NCBI RefSeq assembly: GCF_014207985.1
Contig: NZ_JACHMI010000001.1
Location: 541,001-605,000, forward strand
Direction of reading: 5' to 3'
Source of the DNA: Nonomuraea rubra
GTDB taxonomy: Bacteria > Actinomycetota > Actinomycetes > Streptosporangiales > Streptosporangiaceae
DNA length: 64,000 nucleotides
A program made the translations under genes and the position numbers. Shown in pieces: positions 15,055 to 22,803 of the stretch. Within the stretch, counting starts at the first letter, position 1, and the number at the start of each line of letters is the position of its first letter. A model generated the notes under the pieces. The model did no database searches, was not told the DNA's origin, and saw only the letters and a list, made by a program, of their open reading frames with translations.

Positions 15055-16201
15055 CGAGCAGTCCCGCCGAGCGCAGGATCGGGGTCAGCTCCAGCAGCGC
15101 GGCCGGGATCCTGGCGCCAGGCGGGCGCCGGCCGGCCAGGGTGCGGGCCGCGAGGGTGGCCACGTCCGGCGCGGTACGGGCGGCCTTGGCGATCACTTTC
15201 CAGGCGGCGTCCCAGCGCTCCACGTCGCCGGCGGCCACCGCGACCGCCACCACCGAGGTGAGCACGGCGAAGGCCCGGTCGCCGCGCCGGGGCAGCTCGA
15301 ACGCGTCCGGGTCCGCCAGCACCGCCACCGGGTCCGGCAGGTCCAGGTGCTCCAGCCAGGACAGGAACTCCAGGGCCGCCCCCTCCCCGACGGCCCCCGC
15401 CACCAGCACGTCCAGCACCTCGGGCGGTGCTCCGGCGGCCTTGCACGCCGCCATAAGCTTGGCCGCCGCCTCCCACGACCGAGGGCTGGGCCACCCCTGA
15501 CCACCACCCGCCCTGGACGCACCGTCGCCCGGTAGAGCGGCCGTCCCGTTGCCTGTCAGGTTGCCGCCCGACGGGACCTGTAGTGCCAGTGCGGGCCTGA
15601 CCTCCAGGAACGCCGCCACGGTCGCGCGGGCCTCCAGCACCTGCTCGGGTGGCGGCGGCTGCGCGAACCCGGTCAGCGATGGCGTGGGAAAGCCCACGGC
15701 CAGGCCCCGTGCGATCTGCCTGCCGTCGACCGGCCAGTTGAGGTGCACGAGCCGGTTGGCGAGCGGCGGCGCCAGGTCCCAGCCGTCGGCGGCCTCCTCG
15801 GGCGGGTTGGCGGCGGCGACCACCTGCACCTTGTCCGGCAGCCGTACGTCGCCGACCACCCGCTCCAGCACCACCCGCAACATCGCGGCCTGCACCGCCG
15901 GGGGAGCGGTGGTCAGCTCGTCGAGGAAGAGCAGCCCGTGACCGGCCGTGGCGAGCCGGTGGGCCCAGGCCGGAGGGGTCAGCCGCACCATGCCGTCGGA
16001 GACCACCGGCAGGCCCGCGAAGTCGCTCGGCTCCCTGATCGAGCCGATGACCACCTCGATGGGCCAGTTCAGGGACTCGGCGAGGGCCACGACGGCCGAG
16101 GTCTTGCCGGTGCCAGGGCTGCCCCACAACAGCGTCGGCACGCCCGCCGATACCGCGATCGCCAGAGCCTCCAGCACGGTACGGCTGTCCTCCACCCTCA
16201 C
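15047..16201 (-). CDS. MoxR-type AAA+ ATPase
   Basis: A 384-residue AAA+ ATPase with Walker A GSPGTGKT (about residues 27-34), Walker B LLFLDEL (~92-98), a sensor-1 region VVAAANPPEEAADGW, and ANRLVHLNWP like the arginine-finger segment of the MoxR family. After residue ~210 there is a longer helical C-terminal region with a low-complexity Gly/Ser/Pro linker. It starts with GTG at 16201 (a second in-frame GTG is at 16195), overlapping the serine hydrolase stop by 4 nt and the vWA gene by 8 nt. Predicted to remodel or load a partner complex together with the vWA protein. Confidence 0.87.
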   Translation of the reverse strand: MRVEDSRTVLEALAIAVSAGVPTLLWGSPGTGKTSAVVALAESLNWPIEVVIGSIREPSDFAGLPVVSDGMVRLTPPAWAHRLATAGHGLLFLDELTTAPPAVQAAMLRVVLERVVGDVRLPDKVQVVAAANPPEEAADGWDLAPPLANRLVHLNWPVDGRQIARGLAVGFPTPSLTGFAQPPPPEQVLEARATVAAFLEVRPALALQVPSGGNLTGNGTAALPGDGASRAGGGQGWPSPRSWEAAAKLMAACKAAGAPPEVLDVLVAGAVGEGAALEFLSWLEHLDLPDPVAVLADPDAFELPRRGDRAFAVLTSVVAVAVAAGDVERWDAAWKVIAKAARTAPDVATLAARTLAGRRPPGARIPAALLELTPILRSAGLLGD

Positions 16202-17721
16202 TTCCCCGCCCCCCGCGCTCCGCTCGCAGCGTCCGCGCTTCCCGCTGTCTGGCCGCCACCGCTTCCCGCCGCCCGCGCGCCCGTGCCGCCGGCCGGGTGC
16301 GTGACCAGGCCGGGCACCCCGAGCTGCCGCGCCAGCAGTGCCAGCTCGTGCCCCGGCAGCTCCCGCCGTACGGTCGCGGCGTTGTCCGCCAGCGGCGTAG
16401 CCGTCAGCCGCACCTCACCCACCCCCTGCCGGAACGCCTCCGCATCCCACGGCAGCGACACCACAGCCCCCTCGGCCACCCGCGCCACGTCCTCGGCGGA
16501 GGGCGGGGACGCGATGCCGAGCCGGGTCGTGAGCCGGTCGCCGACCAGCAGCCCCGCCAGGAAGCTCCGCCCGGCCGCGAGGGTACGCCGGGGGCGGGGG
16601 TCGGCACCGTGCACCCAGGCGGTGACGATCTCGGCGACCAGCCGGGCGGCCGCATGGCCGGGACGGTCGGAGAGGCCGAAGTCGCCCAGGTCGAACTGGT
16701 TGGCGGAGATCACCAGCACCACCCGGTCCGACGTCCAGCCACGGGTGAAGTGCGTCCAGCCCCAGGGGTACTCGCCGCCATGCCCGATGTACGGATGCTC
16801 ACCACCGAAGACGTTGAACACCAGCCCGACCGACAGCTCGGCCTGCGGCCCCATGAGGGTGCCCCCCGACGCCTGGGGTGTGACCATCTGCGTCGCCAGC
16901 TCAGAGGAGAGCACCGGAGCCCCGCCGTTGAGTATCGCCAGCACGAACCGGGCGTGATCGGAAGGCGTGGTCAGCGCCGACCCCGCCGGATAGTCCCCGG
17001 GATACAAGGTGGGCAGCGGCAGCCACACCCCCGGCAGCGTCGCGTACCCGGTGGAGCGGCGGTCCAGCAGCTCGGCCGGCACGAAGTCGGGATGCTGCGC
17101 CCGCGGGAACACGGTCGAGCCCATCCCCAGCGGCGCGAACACGTGCCGCGCCACCCACTCCGAGAACGTCACCCCGTCGGGGTTGAGCAGCTCCACGAGG
17201 TGCCCGACGACGGCGATCCCCACGTTGCTGTACTGGTACGCGGCCCCCACGGGCCCGGCCCAGAACGGGACCATCGTCCCCCCGTACGCGTCCGACCGCC
17301 CCGCCTCCAGCACCCGCCGCAGGTGCTCCCCCAGCGGAGGTGGCGGCACCCGGCCGAAGTTGCCCATGCCGATGCCGAGCCCGCTGCGGTGGGTGAGCAG
17401 GTCCCGCAGGGTGATCGGCCGCTGCCCGTGCGGGTTGACGACGGGTACGTACGCCTCGATCGGCTCGTCCGGCCCGATCACCCCGCGCTCCACGAGCTGC
17501 AGGGCGGCGACCCCGGTGTACGGCTTGCAGTCCGACCCCGTGGGCCCGACCGTGTCCACCGTCATCGGCCGGCCGGTTGCCAGGTCCGCGACCCCGTACG
17601 CCCGGGCCAGCGCCACCTCCGTGCCGGCCCCCACCGCGATCGACAACCCAGGGGTCCCGCAGTGCTCCATGATCTCCGGCACGTACGTGTCGAGCGCCTC
17701 TCCCAGCGTGCTGATGTCCAT
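16198..17721 (-). CDS. Serine beta-lactamase-like hydrolase (class C/PBP-type)
   Basis: A 507-residue serine hydrolase of the beta-lactamase/D-alanyl-D-alanine-peptidase fold. Motifs: S-x-x-K as SDCK near residue 63-66, Y-x-N region as YQYSN near 165-169, and an HGG box (HGGEYPWG) near 319. No signal peptide is present, so it is likely cytosolic. A C-terminal ~50-residue tail is rich in Ala/Gly/Ser and probably disordered. It heads the MoxR/vWA operon. Its ATG lies 1 nt from a TGTCAA-N8-TTGACA palindrome, and a GAGCGT box precedes it by 6 nt with TTGACA 18 nt further up. Confidence 0.85.
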   Translation of the reverse strand: MDISTLGEALDTYVPEIMEHCGTPGLSIAVGAGTEVALARAYGVADLATGRPMTVDTVGPTGSDCKPYTGVAALQLVERGVIGPDEPIEAYVPVVNPHGQRPITLRDLLTHRSGLGIGMGNFGRVPPPPLGEHLRRVLEAGRSDAYGGTMVPFWAGPVGAAYQYSNVGIAVVGHLVELLNPDGVTFSEWVARHVFAPLGMGSTVFPRAQHPDFVPAELLDRRSTGYATLPGVWLPLPTLYPGDYPAGSALTTPSDHARFVLAILNGGAPVLSSELATQMVTPQASGGTLMGPQAELSVGLVFNVFGGEHPYIGHGGEYPWGWTHFTRGWTSDRVVLVISANQFDLGDFGLSDRPGHAAARLVAEIVTAWVHGADPRPRRTLAAGRSFLAGLLVGDRLTTRLGIASPPSAEDVARVAEGAVVSLPWDAEAFRQGVGEVRLTATPLADNAATVRRELPGHELALLARQLGVPGLVTHPAGGTGARAAGSGGGQTAGSADAASGARGAGK

Positions 17722-17722
17722 G

Positions 17723-17771
17723 TGTCAACGCTCGCATTGACATCCATGAAGTGTCAAGCCAAGCGTTGACA
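17723..17771. promoter_or_regulatory. Twin palindromes TGTCAA-N8-TTGACA between divergent start codons
   Basis: Two 20-bp copies of TGTCAA-N8-TTGACA lie at 17723-17742 and 17752-17771, separated by 9 bp. The outer arms also form a perfect 10-bp inverted repeat (TGTCAACGCT with AGCGTTGACA). They fill almost the whole 64-bp gap between the serine hydrolase (ATG at 17721, minus) and the Clp-N/HTH gene (GTG at 17786, plus). The TTGACA half sites can serve as -35 elements (minus strand: TTGACA-N18-GAGCGT-N6-ATG). For the plus gene CATAAT at 17774-17779 lies 6 nt before the GTG. This is a two-site operator controlling both directions; the HTH protein itself is the obvious candidate binder. Confidence 0.75.
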
Positions 17772-17785
17772 GGCATAATGGTACC

Positions 17786-18520
17786 GTGCCCCAGCTACCC
17801 GACCTCGCCGAGCTGCTGTCGATCGTCGAAGAGCGCAGCGCGGACGACACCGACGCCCTGACCCGCCTGACCGTGGCCGAAGGCGTGCTGTCCGACCTGC
17901 AGAAGGTCGGCGACCGCCTGCTCGGTTACCTGGTCGAGCTGGCCCGGGCCGAGGGCTGCTCGTGGGCGGACATCGGCGACCACCTCGGCATCAGCCGCCA
18001 GGCTGCCCAGCAGCGGTACGGCCGGCGCTGGTCCAGCCTGACCATCGCCGACCTGGCCAGGTCGGGGGCGTTCGAGCGGTACACGGGCCGGGCCAGGGAG
18101 ACGCTCGAACGGGCCGAGGAGCACGCCCGCCGCCTCGGCCGTCCCTCCATCGAGGCCGGCCACGTGCTGCTCGGCATCCTCGACGACCCGAACACGCTGG
18201 CCGTCCGCGCCATCGCCGCCCAGGACGCCGACCCGTCCGCCCTGCGCGAAGCCCTGGAACGGCGGCTGCCCACCGGCGCGGGCTCCCCGGCGGCGCTCTC
18301 GGTCGGCGCCGACGCCCGGCGGGCCCTCACGGCCGCGCTGACCGAGACGGCGGAGCTGCGGCACAACTACATCGGCACCGAGCACATGCTCCTCGGCCTC
18401 CTGCACGACAAGTCGGGCACGGCCGGACAACTCCTGTGGGAGCACGGGATCGCCCTGGAGCCGACGCGGGCCGCCGTCCGGGCAGCGCTGGAAGCGTTCC
18501 TGCGCTCCAGAGAAGCATAG
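17786..18520 (+). CDS. Clp N-domain protein with helix-turn-helix
   Basis: A 244-residue protein. Residues ~45-80 hold a helix-turn-helix (EGCSWADIGDHLGISRQAAQQRYGRRW), of the type that reads like a sigma-4/MerR-like DNA reader. Residues ~100-240 form a double Clp N-terminal repeat (ARETLERAEEHARRLGRPSIEAGHVLLGIL, then a second copy with HNYIGTEHMLLGLLHD), the module that ClpA/ClpC use to bind substrates or adaptors. There is no ATPase domain. The GTG start sits 6 nt after CATAAT (leaderless). It is divergent from the MoxR operon and may be its regulator, linking it to protein quality control. Confidence 0.8.
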   Translation: MPQLPDLAELLSIVEERSADDTDALTRLTVAEGVLSDLQKVGDRLLGYLVELARAEGCSWADIGDHLGISRQAAQQRYGRRWSSLTIADLARSGAFERYTGRARETLERAEEHARRLGRPSIEAGHVLLGILDDPNTLAVRAIAAQDADPSALREALERRLPTGAGSPAALSVGADARRALTAALTETAELRHNYIGTEHMLLGLLHDKSGTAGQLLWEHGIALEPTRAAVRAALEAFLRSREA

Positions 18521-18612
18521 GTCCACGGAGGCGTAGGTCCAGGGAGGCGTAGGTCCAGGGAGGCGTAGGTCCAGGGAGGCGTAGGTCCAGGGAGGCGCAG
18601 TTCCAGGGGGCG
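18518..18612. repeat. 16-bp tandem repeat in a tail-to-tail junction
   Basis: Six head-to-tail units of TAGGTCCAGGGAGGCG starting at 18518, 18534, 18550, 18566, 18582 and 18598. Unit 1 has one substitution (C for G), units 2-5 are identical and the last is degenerate and one base short. The first unit supplies the TAG stop of the Clp-N gene and the array ends 4 bp before the end of the convergent transporter gene. The 16-bp period is not a codon multiple, so it is not a coding repeat. Near-identity suggests recent slippage expansion. Confidence 0.9.
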
Positions 18613-18615
18613 TGA

Positions 18616-20214
18616 TCAGGTGCCGATGCCGGTCAGCCCGACGAGCAGCGGCAGGAGCACGATGATCAGCAGCGCACCGAGCACGTCGAAGCTCGCCCCC
18701 GACCGGATCATGGTCGTGATCGGCACCACCCCGGACCCGTACGCGATCGCGTTCTGCGGCGTGGACACCGGCAACATGAACCCGAACGACGCCGCGAACG
18801 TCGCCGCCAGCGCGGGCACGAACGGGTTCACCCCGGCCGCCATCGCGATCGGGATGACGATCGGCACCACCACGGCCGCGGACGCCGTGTTGCTGGTGGT
18901 CTCCGAGACCAGCACCGCCAGCACCACGGCGAACGCGGTGATGGCGAACACGCTGCCCAGCCCGAGCGCCGAGCCCGCCGTCGAGCCGATGGTCCTGGCC
19001 AGCCCCGTCTCCTCCAGCAGGGAGCCGAAGATGATGCCGGTGCCGAACAGCACGATCGTCCCCCAGTCGATCTTCGTGGCGTCGCTCCAGGTGAGCGTGA
19101 ACTCGCGCCTTCCCCAGTCGGTCGGCAGCAGGAACAGCAGTGCCGCCCCGAGCACGGCCACGACGCCCTCGTTGAGCCGGCCGCTGATCGTGGTGTAGAG
19201 GGCGGACCCGGTCCCGGTGAACACCGCGACCAGGCCGGGGAAGATCCACAGGAACACGGTGGCGCCGAAGGCGACGAGCGTGTTCCACTCCGCGCGCGAC
19301 AGCGGGCCGAGGGTGGCGCGCTCGCGGTGCACGTACTCCTCGACGCCCTCGATCCTGCGGATCTCCGGCCGGTTGAGCAGGAGCAGCACGACCGCGAGCG
19401 CGGCGAACATGAGCGCGCAGATCGGCAGCGCCGTGAGCATCCACTCGGTGAACGAGATGCGCCTGCCGGTGGCCTCCTCGATGAGGCCGCGGCCGATCAG
19501 GTTCGGCGGGCTGCCGACGGGGGTGATCAGGCCGCCGACGCTGGCCCCGTACGCGAGCATCAGGATCAGCGCCGCGCCGACCCGCAGCCGCAGCGGGTTG
19601 AAGTCGGGCGCGACGAGCCCGCGGTCCTGCAGCAGCTTGGCGATGACGGCGAGCATGCCGAGCGCGGTGGGCAGCAGCATGGCGACGGTGGCGGTGTTCG
19701 AGACGAACGCCGACAGCAGGCACGTGATCAGGCCGAACGCCACCACCAGCCGGAACGTCGAGCGGCCCACGCCCGGCAGCGACAACATGCGGAAGGCGAA
19801 GCGGCGGGCCACGCCGTGCTTGAGCATCGCCTGCGCCAGGATGAACGCGCCGATGAAGGTGAACAGCGTGGGAGAGCCGAGCGGGGTGAGCGCGTCGGTC
19901 GCGGAGGCCACGCCGAGCAGCACGATCACGCCGACGCCGATGAGCCCGCCGACGGGGATGGGCACCGGCTCGGTCACCCACAACACGATGACGCCGAGCA
20001 GCACGGCCGCCAGCGTGTGCTGCTCGGCGTCCATCTCGATGGGCAGCAGCAGGAAGGCCGCCGTGACGAGCGGCGCGAGCCACAGGCCGGTGGTGCGCCT
20101 GGCCTTCTCGAAGCGTTCCTCGGCCGGCGTCAGTCGCTGCTCGGCGAGGCCGCCGTAGGTGGCGTGGCCCAGCAGGGCCTCGTCGACGTCCGTTCTCGGG
20201 GGGCCGGAGTTCAT
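18616..20214 (-). CDS. SLC13/DASS-family anion (dicarboxylate-type) symporter
   Basis: A 532-residue membrane transporter with about 11-12 helices. Both Na+-binding clamshell motifs of the divalent-anion:sodium symporter family are visible: SNTAT in the N-terminal half and SETTSNTAS in the C-terminal half, along with PVGSPPNLIG and STPQNAIAYG hairpin segments. It would take up dicarboxylates (or sulfate-like anions) with sodium. A soluble N-terminal ~35 residues precedes the first helix. The ATG at 20214 has GAGGAG upstream. The gene converges on the Clp-N gene across the 16-bp repeat array. Confidence 0.9.
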   Translation of the reverse strand: MNSGPPRTDVDEALLGHATYGGLAEQRLTPAEERFEKARRTTGLWLAPLVTAAFLLLPIEMDAEQHTLAAVLLGVIVLWVTEPVPIPVGGLIGVGVIVLLGVASATDALTPLGSPTLFTFIGAFILAQAMLKHGVARRFAFRMLSLPGVGRSTFRLVVAFGLITCLLSAFVSNTATVAMLLPTALGMLAVIAKLLQDRGLVAPDFNPLRLRVGAALILMLAYGASVGGLITPVGSPPNLIGRGLIEEATGRRISFTEWMLTALPICALMFAALAVVLLLLNRPEIRRIEGVEEYVHRERATLGPLSRAEWNTLVAFGATVFLWIFPGLVAVFTGTGSALYTTISGRLNEGVVAVLGAALLFLLPTDWGRREFTLTWSDATKIDWGTIVLFGTGIIFGSLLEETGLARTIGSTAGSALGLGSVFAITAFAVVLAVLVSETTSNTASAAVVVPIVIPIAMAAGVNPFVPALAATFAASFGFMLPVSTPQNAIAYGSGVVPITTMIRSGASFDVLGALLIIVLLPLLVGLTGIGT

Positions 20215-20378
20215 GGGTCTGCTCCTCACGTTGCCGCCGTCTTGGACGTTTCCCCGCAGCGCCGGTTGAAATCGGAGGCAGGACGGCGCATGACCTCGGC
20301 GCGGCCGGACGGTAGTGGCAGCCCCACCACGATCGTCGTCGGCGAGGGCAAGGTCGAGCTGGACACCGCCGTCTGCGC
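20215..20378. other. Short intergenic region upstream of the SLC13 gene
   Basis: Contains the SLC13 ribosome binding site and a 32-codon open frame on the plus strand (20290-20388) that runs into the end of the next gene. I see no strong promoter or repeat. Confidence 0.4.
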
Positions 20379-22571
20379 TCAGCCCTGAGGCGCCCGGTGC
20401 ACCACGCGGTCCTCGCCGCGTCCCGGCCAGGCCATGACGAGCAGCCGCTGCCCCACCTTCCGCTCCCAGTCGGGCGGGTCGTAGTGGACGCGGATGCGGT
20501 AGTGCCCCTTCCTGCCGCGCAGTGAGAGGTCGGGCAGCACGATGCCGGCGAGGTTGTCGGCGAGCTCGATGGTGCCCGTCGGGCTCTCGTACCCGACCTC
20601 GACGACGTGCTGCCAGCCCTTGGTCTCGACCGGGGGACGGCGGCCGTAGGTCTCGGTGGTGACGCAGAGGCGGTTCTCGGTGTTGTCCAACACGATGACC
20701 AGGTGACCGGGCGCGGCGGCCACCAGATCGACGTCCTGCTCGTACAGCCCGGACTCCGGCACGTCCGCGTCCTCGAACGCCTCCAGCCCGATCTCCGGCC
20801 AGACCGTCTTCCTGGTGGCCCGCACGGGCTCGATCAGCGGCCGATGGCGCGGCGCGCGGTCGCACATGGCCCGCTCCTCGGCCTCCCACGCCAGCATCTC
20901 GGCCTCCTCCTCGGCCGCCGCCCGCTCCAGCTCCGCCTCGGCCTTCGGGCAGATGCTCGCCAGGAGCCCGGTCTGCTCGAGCGGGTCGACCCCGTACGCC
21001 TGCCGGAAGCGGGCGCTCTCCCGCGCGTCGCCGCGCGTGTAGACGCCGCACATGCGGTGCCCGTACGCGATCACCCGCCGGTCCGGCATGTCCTCGCCGA
21101 ACAGCGGGGCGGTGCTGTACCGCACGCCGCACACGAACTCGCGCTCGCCCGTCATCGCGACGGTGGACCGGCGGTTGAACTCGGCCTCGCACTCGCTGGA
21201 GGTGCTGGTCCGGTCCGGCTCCTGGTCCGACGCCGGCACCAGGGCGAGCAGCACGCCGGTGGCCAGGCTCGCCGCCGCCACCCGGTACGGGTTGCGCCTG
21301 GCCGGCGGGGTGACGTACGCGAGGAACAGGAGCAGGGCCGACACCGTGAACGCGGCGCTGAACCAGAGCGGGGAGAGGCCGGGCCCGGCCGGGCGCAGCT
21401 CGTCGAAGAGTTTCGGCGCGCTGCCGAAGACGGTGTCGTGGAGTGCGGACTCGAAGGCCTGGACCGCCCGCGTGCCCTCGTTCCACGTCGTCATCCCGCT
21501 CACCGCACCGGCCGCCGCCGCCAGCAGCAGCGCCGCGATCGTGCCGAGCACGAGCCGCCGGGTCCGCAGCAGCACGGCCGCCAGCACCAGCCCCGAGGCG
21601 CCGCCGATGCCGATGAGGAGGTCGAGCGGGAGCCAGAGCTGCCGCAGGAACCACCCGTTCCCGTAGAACCAGGACGCGACCGCCCCGTGCGGCCCGACCC
21701 AGGCGAACACCCCGTTCACGCAGTTGACCACGGCCGGCACCAGCGGCACCACGACCGCCGCCCCCTGCGCCGGCCACCACCGCAGCGCACGCCTGGGCAC
21801 GGCGCCGGGCGGGGGCTTGGGCTCGCCGGCGGCCTCGCGCGCGGACCGGCCGAGCCACACCAGCAGGAGCACGTCGAAGGCCACCGAGGCCCCCTCGAAC
21901 CACACGTAGTACCGGCCGAAGGGGAAGGAGACCATCGGCTCCAGCTCCGGCCGCGCGGCGACCACCGCTCCCACCCACAACGTGCCCCGCCGCCAGCGGC
22001 CGTCCTTCGCCTGCGCCACGAGCGTCAGCACCAGCCAGAGCACCCAGGGCACCCCGCCCACGGGCAGGACGTCATACAGCGCCCGGCCGTCGACCCCGGC
22101 CAGCGCGAGCGCCACGACCGCGAGACTCCGCACCGGCGCCAGCAGCCCCACGACGAGCGCCACCAGCCGCAACGCCAGGTGCACCGTGCGCATCACCCGG
22201 AAGAACAGCACGGTCGCGGCGGCCTGCGCGAGGTCCAGGAGCACGTCGGACCCGAACGGCAGGCGGTCGGCGAACTCGAGCACCAGCCAGGCGTACAGCG
22301 CCATCCGCAGCAGCCGCTCGTCCCTGCCCGGCCGCCCGCCGTCGTGCCGCTTCGGCAGGACCTGCCACAGCCCCCAGACGTGTACCAGCCCGACCAGGAC
22401 CAGCATCGCGAGGACGTCCGCGTCCACCTCGTGCGGCCGCTCGTAGAACCTGGCGTGGACGAGCAGCACGGAGAGCCGGGCGTCGCCGGTCGTCAGGGCG
22501 ACGACGCCGGACGCGACGACCAGGATCGCCAGGACGGTGACGGCGATCCGGCCAGGACGGTGGCGGGGCAC
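20379..22571 (-). CDS. Large polytopic membrane protein with C-terminal soluble domain
   Basis: A 730-residue protein of unknown function. About ten membrane helices occupy residues ~10-460 (for example IAVTVLAILVVASGVVALTTG, VLAMLVLVGLVHVWGLWQVLP, LVLAAVLLRTRRLVLG, FTVSALLLFLAYVTPP). The C-terminal ~250 residues are soluble, contain several cysteines and a charged helix (AELERAAAEEEAEMLAWEAEERAMC), and end in beta-rich sequence. An open frame extends 61 codons further up, but a TAGGGT -10 box (22624-22619) lies inside that extension, so GTG at 22571 with GAGGA about 8 nt upstream is the better start. Confidence 0.7.
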   Translation of the reverse strand: MPRHRPGRIAVTVLAILVVASGVVALTTGDARLSVLLVHARFYERPHEVDADVLAMLVLVGLVHVWGLWQVLPKRHDGGRPGRDERLLRMALYAWLVLEFADRLPFGSDVLLDLAQAAATVLFFRVMRTVHLALRLVALVVGLLAPVRSLAVVALALAGVDGRALYDVLPVGGVPWVLWLVLTLVAQAKDGRWRRGTLWVGAVVAARPELEPMVSFPFGRYYVWFEGASVAFDVLLLVWLGRSAREAAGEPKPPPGAVPRRALRWWPAQGAAVVVPLVPAVVNCVNGVFAWVGPHGAVASWFYGNGWFLRQLWLPLDLLIGIGGASGLVLAAVLLRTRRLVLGTIAALLLAAAAGAVSGMTTWNEGTRAVQAFESALHDTVFGSAPKLFDELRPAGPGLSPLWFSAAFTVSALLLFLAYVTPPARRNPYRVAAASLATGVLLALVPASDQEPDRTSTSSECEAEFNRRSTVAMTGEREFVCGVRYSTAPLFGEDMPDRRVIAYGHRMCGVYTRGDARESARFRQAYGVDPLEQTGLLASICPKAEAELERAAAEEEAEMLAWEAEERAMCDRAPRHRPLIEPVRATRKTVWPEIGLEAFEDADVPESGLYEQDVDLVAAAPGHLVIVLDNTENRLCVTTETYGRRPPVETKGWQHVVEVGYESPTGTIELADNLAGIVLPDLSLRGRKGHYRIRVHYDPPDWERKVGQRLLVMAWPGRGEDRVVHRAPQG

Positions 22572-22803
22572 GGGCGGTTCCTCGGGGTCCTCGGGGGGTG
22601 AAGGAACGAAGGCGCCCAACCCTAACGCGAAGCCGATCACGTCACGGCACCCGCCGCGTCCGGCATTTCCGCGCGAAGGGTCATCGCAGCTGGGGAAGGG
22701 CCGCCGCGGGTCGAGCCGGACCGGCCGAACTTTCGGCGACACTTGGATGGCCATGAGGTGAAGCCCCTTCTTTCCCGGAAAACGGGGCTGTTAGCGTCCG
22801 GGC
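22572..22803. other. Divergent intergenic region with two promoters
   Basis: Holds a minus-strand TAGGGT box (22624-22619) for the large membrane protein and a plus-strand TAGCGT box (22792-22797) for the methyltransferase. Nothing else is evident. Confidence 0.5.
22792..22797 (+). promoter_or_regulatory. -10 box TAGCGT, leaderless promoter of the methyltransferase gene
   Basis: CTGTTAGCGT followed by 6 nt and ATG at 22804; identical in box and spacing to the promoter at 1278. Confidence 0.55.

Noticed and set aside
18518..18612. Tandem array considered as a CRISPR
   Set aside because: Units are contiguous 16-mers without spacers and there are no cas genes.
17795..20083. A 762-codon minus-strand frame crossing the 16-bp repeat array
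   Set aside because: Composition is shadow-like and it overlaps the real SLC13 and Clp-N genes in other frames.
20290..20388. A 32-codon plus-strand frame with GGAGG 10 nt upstream
   Set aside because: Overlaps the end of the convergent membrane-protein gene and shows no membrane, signal or family feature; not strong enough to call.
18616..21978. Upstream extension giving a 1120-codon SLC13 frame
   Set aside because: The extension lies inside another gene on the same strand, has low-complexity Arg/Gly sequence, and a proper ATG with a ribosome site exists at 20214.
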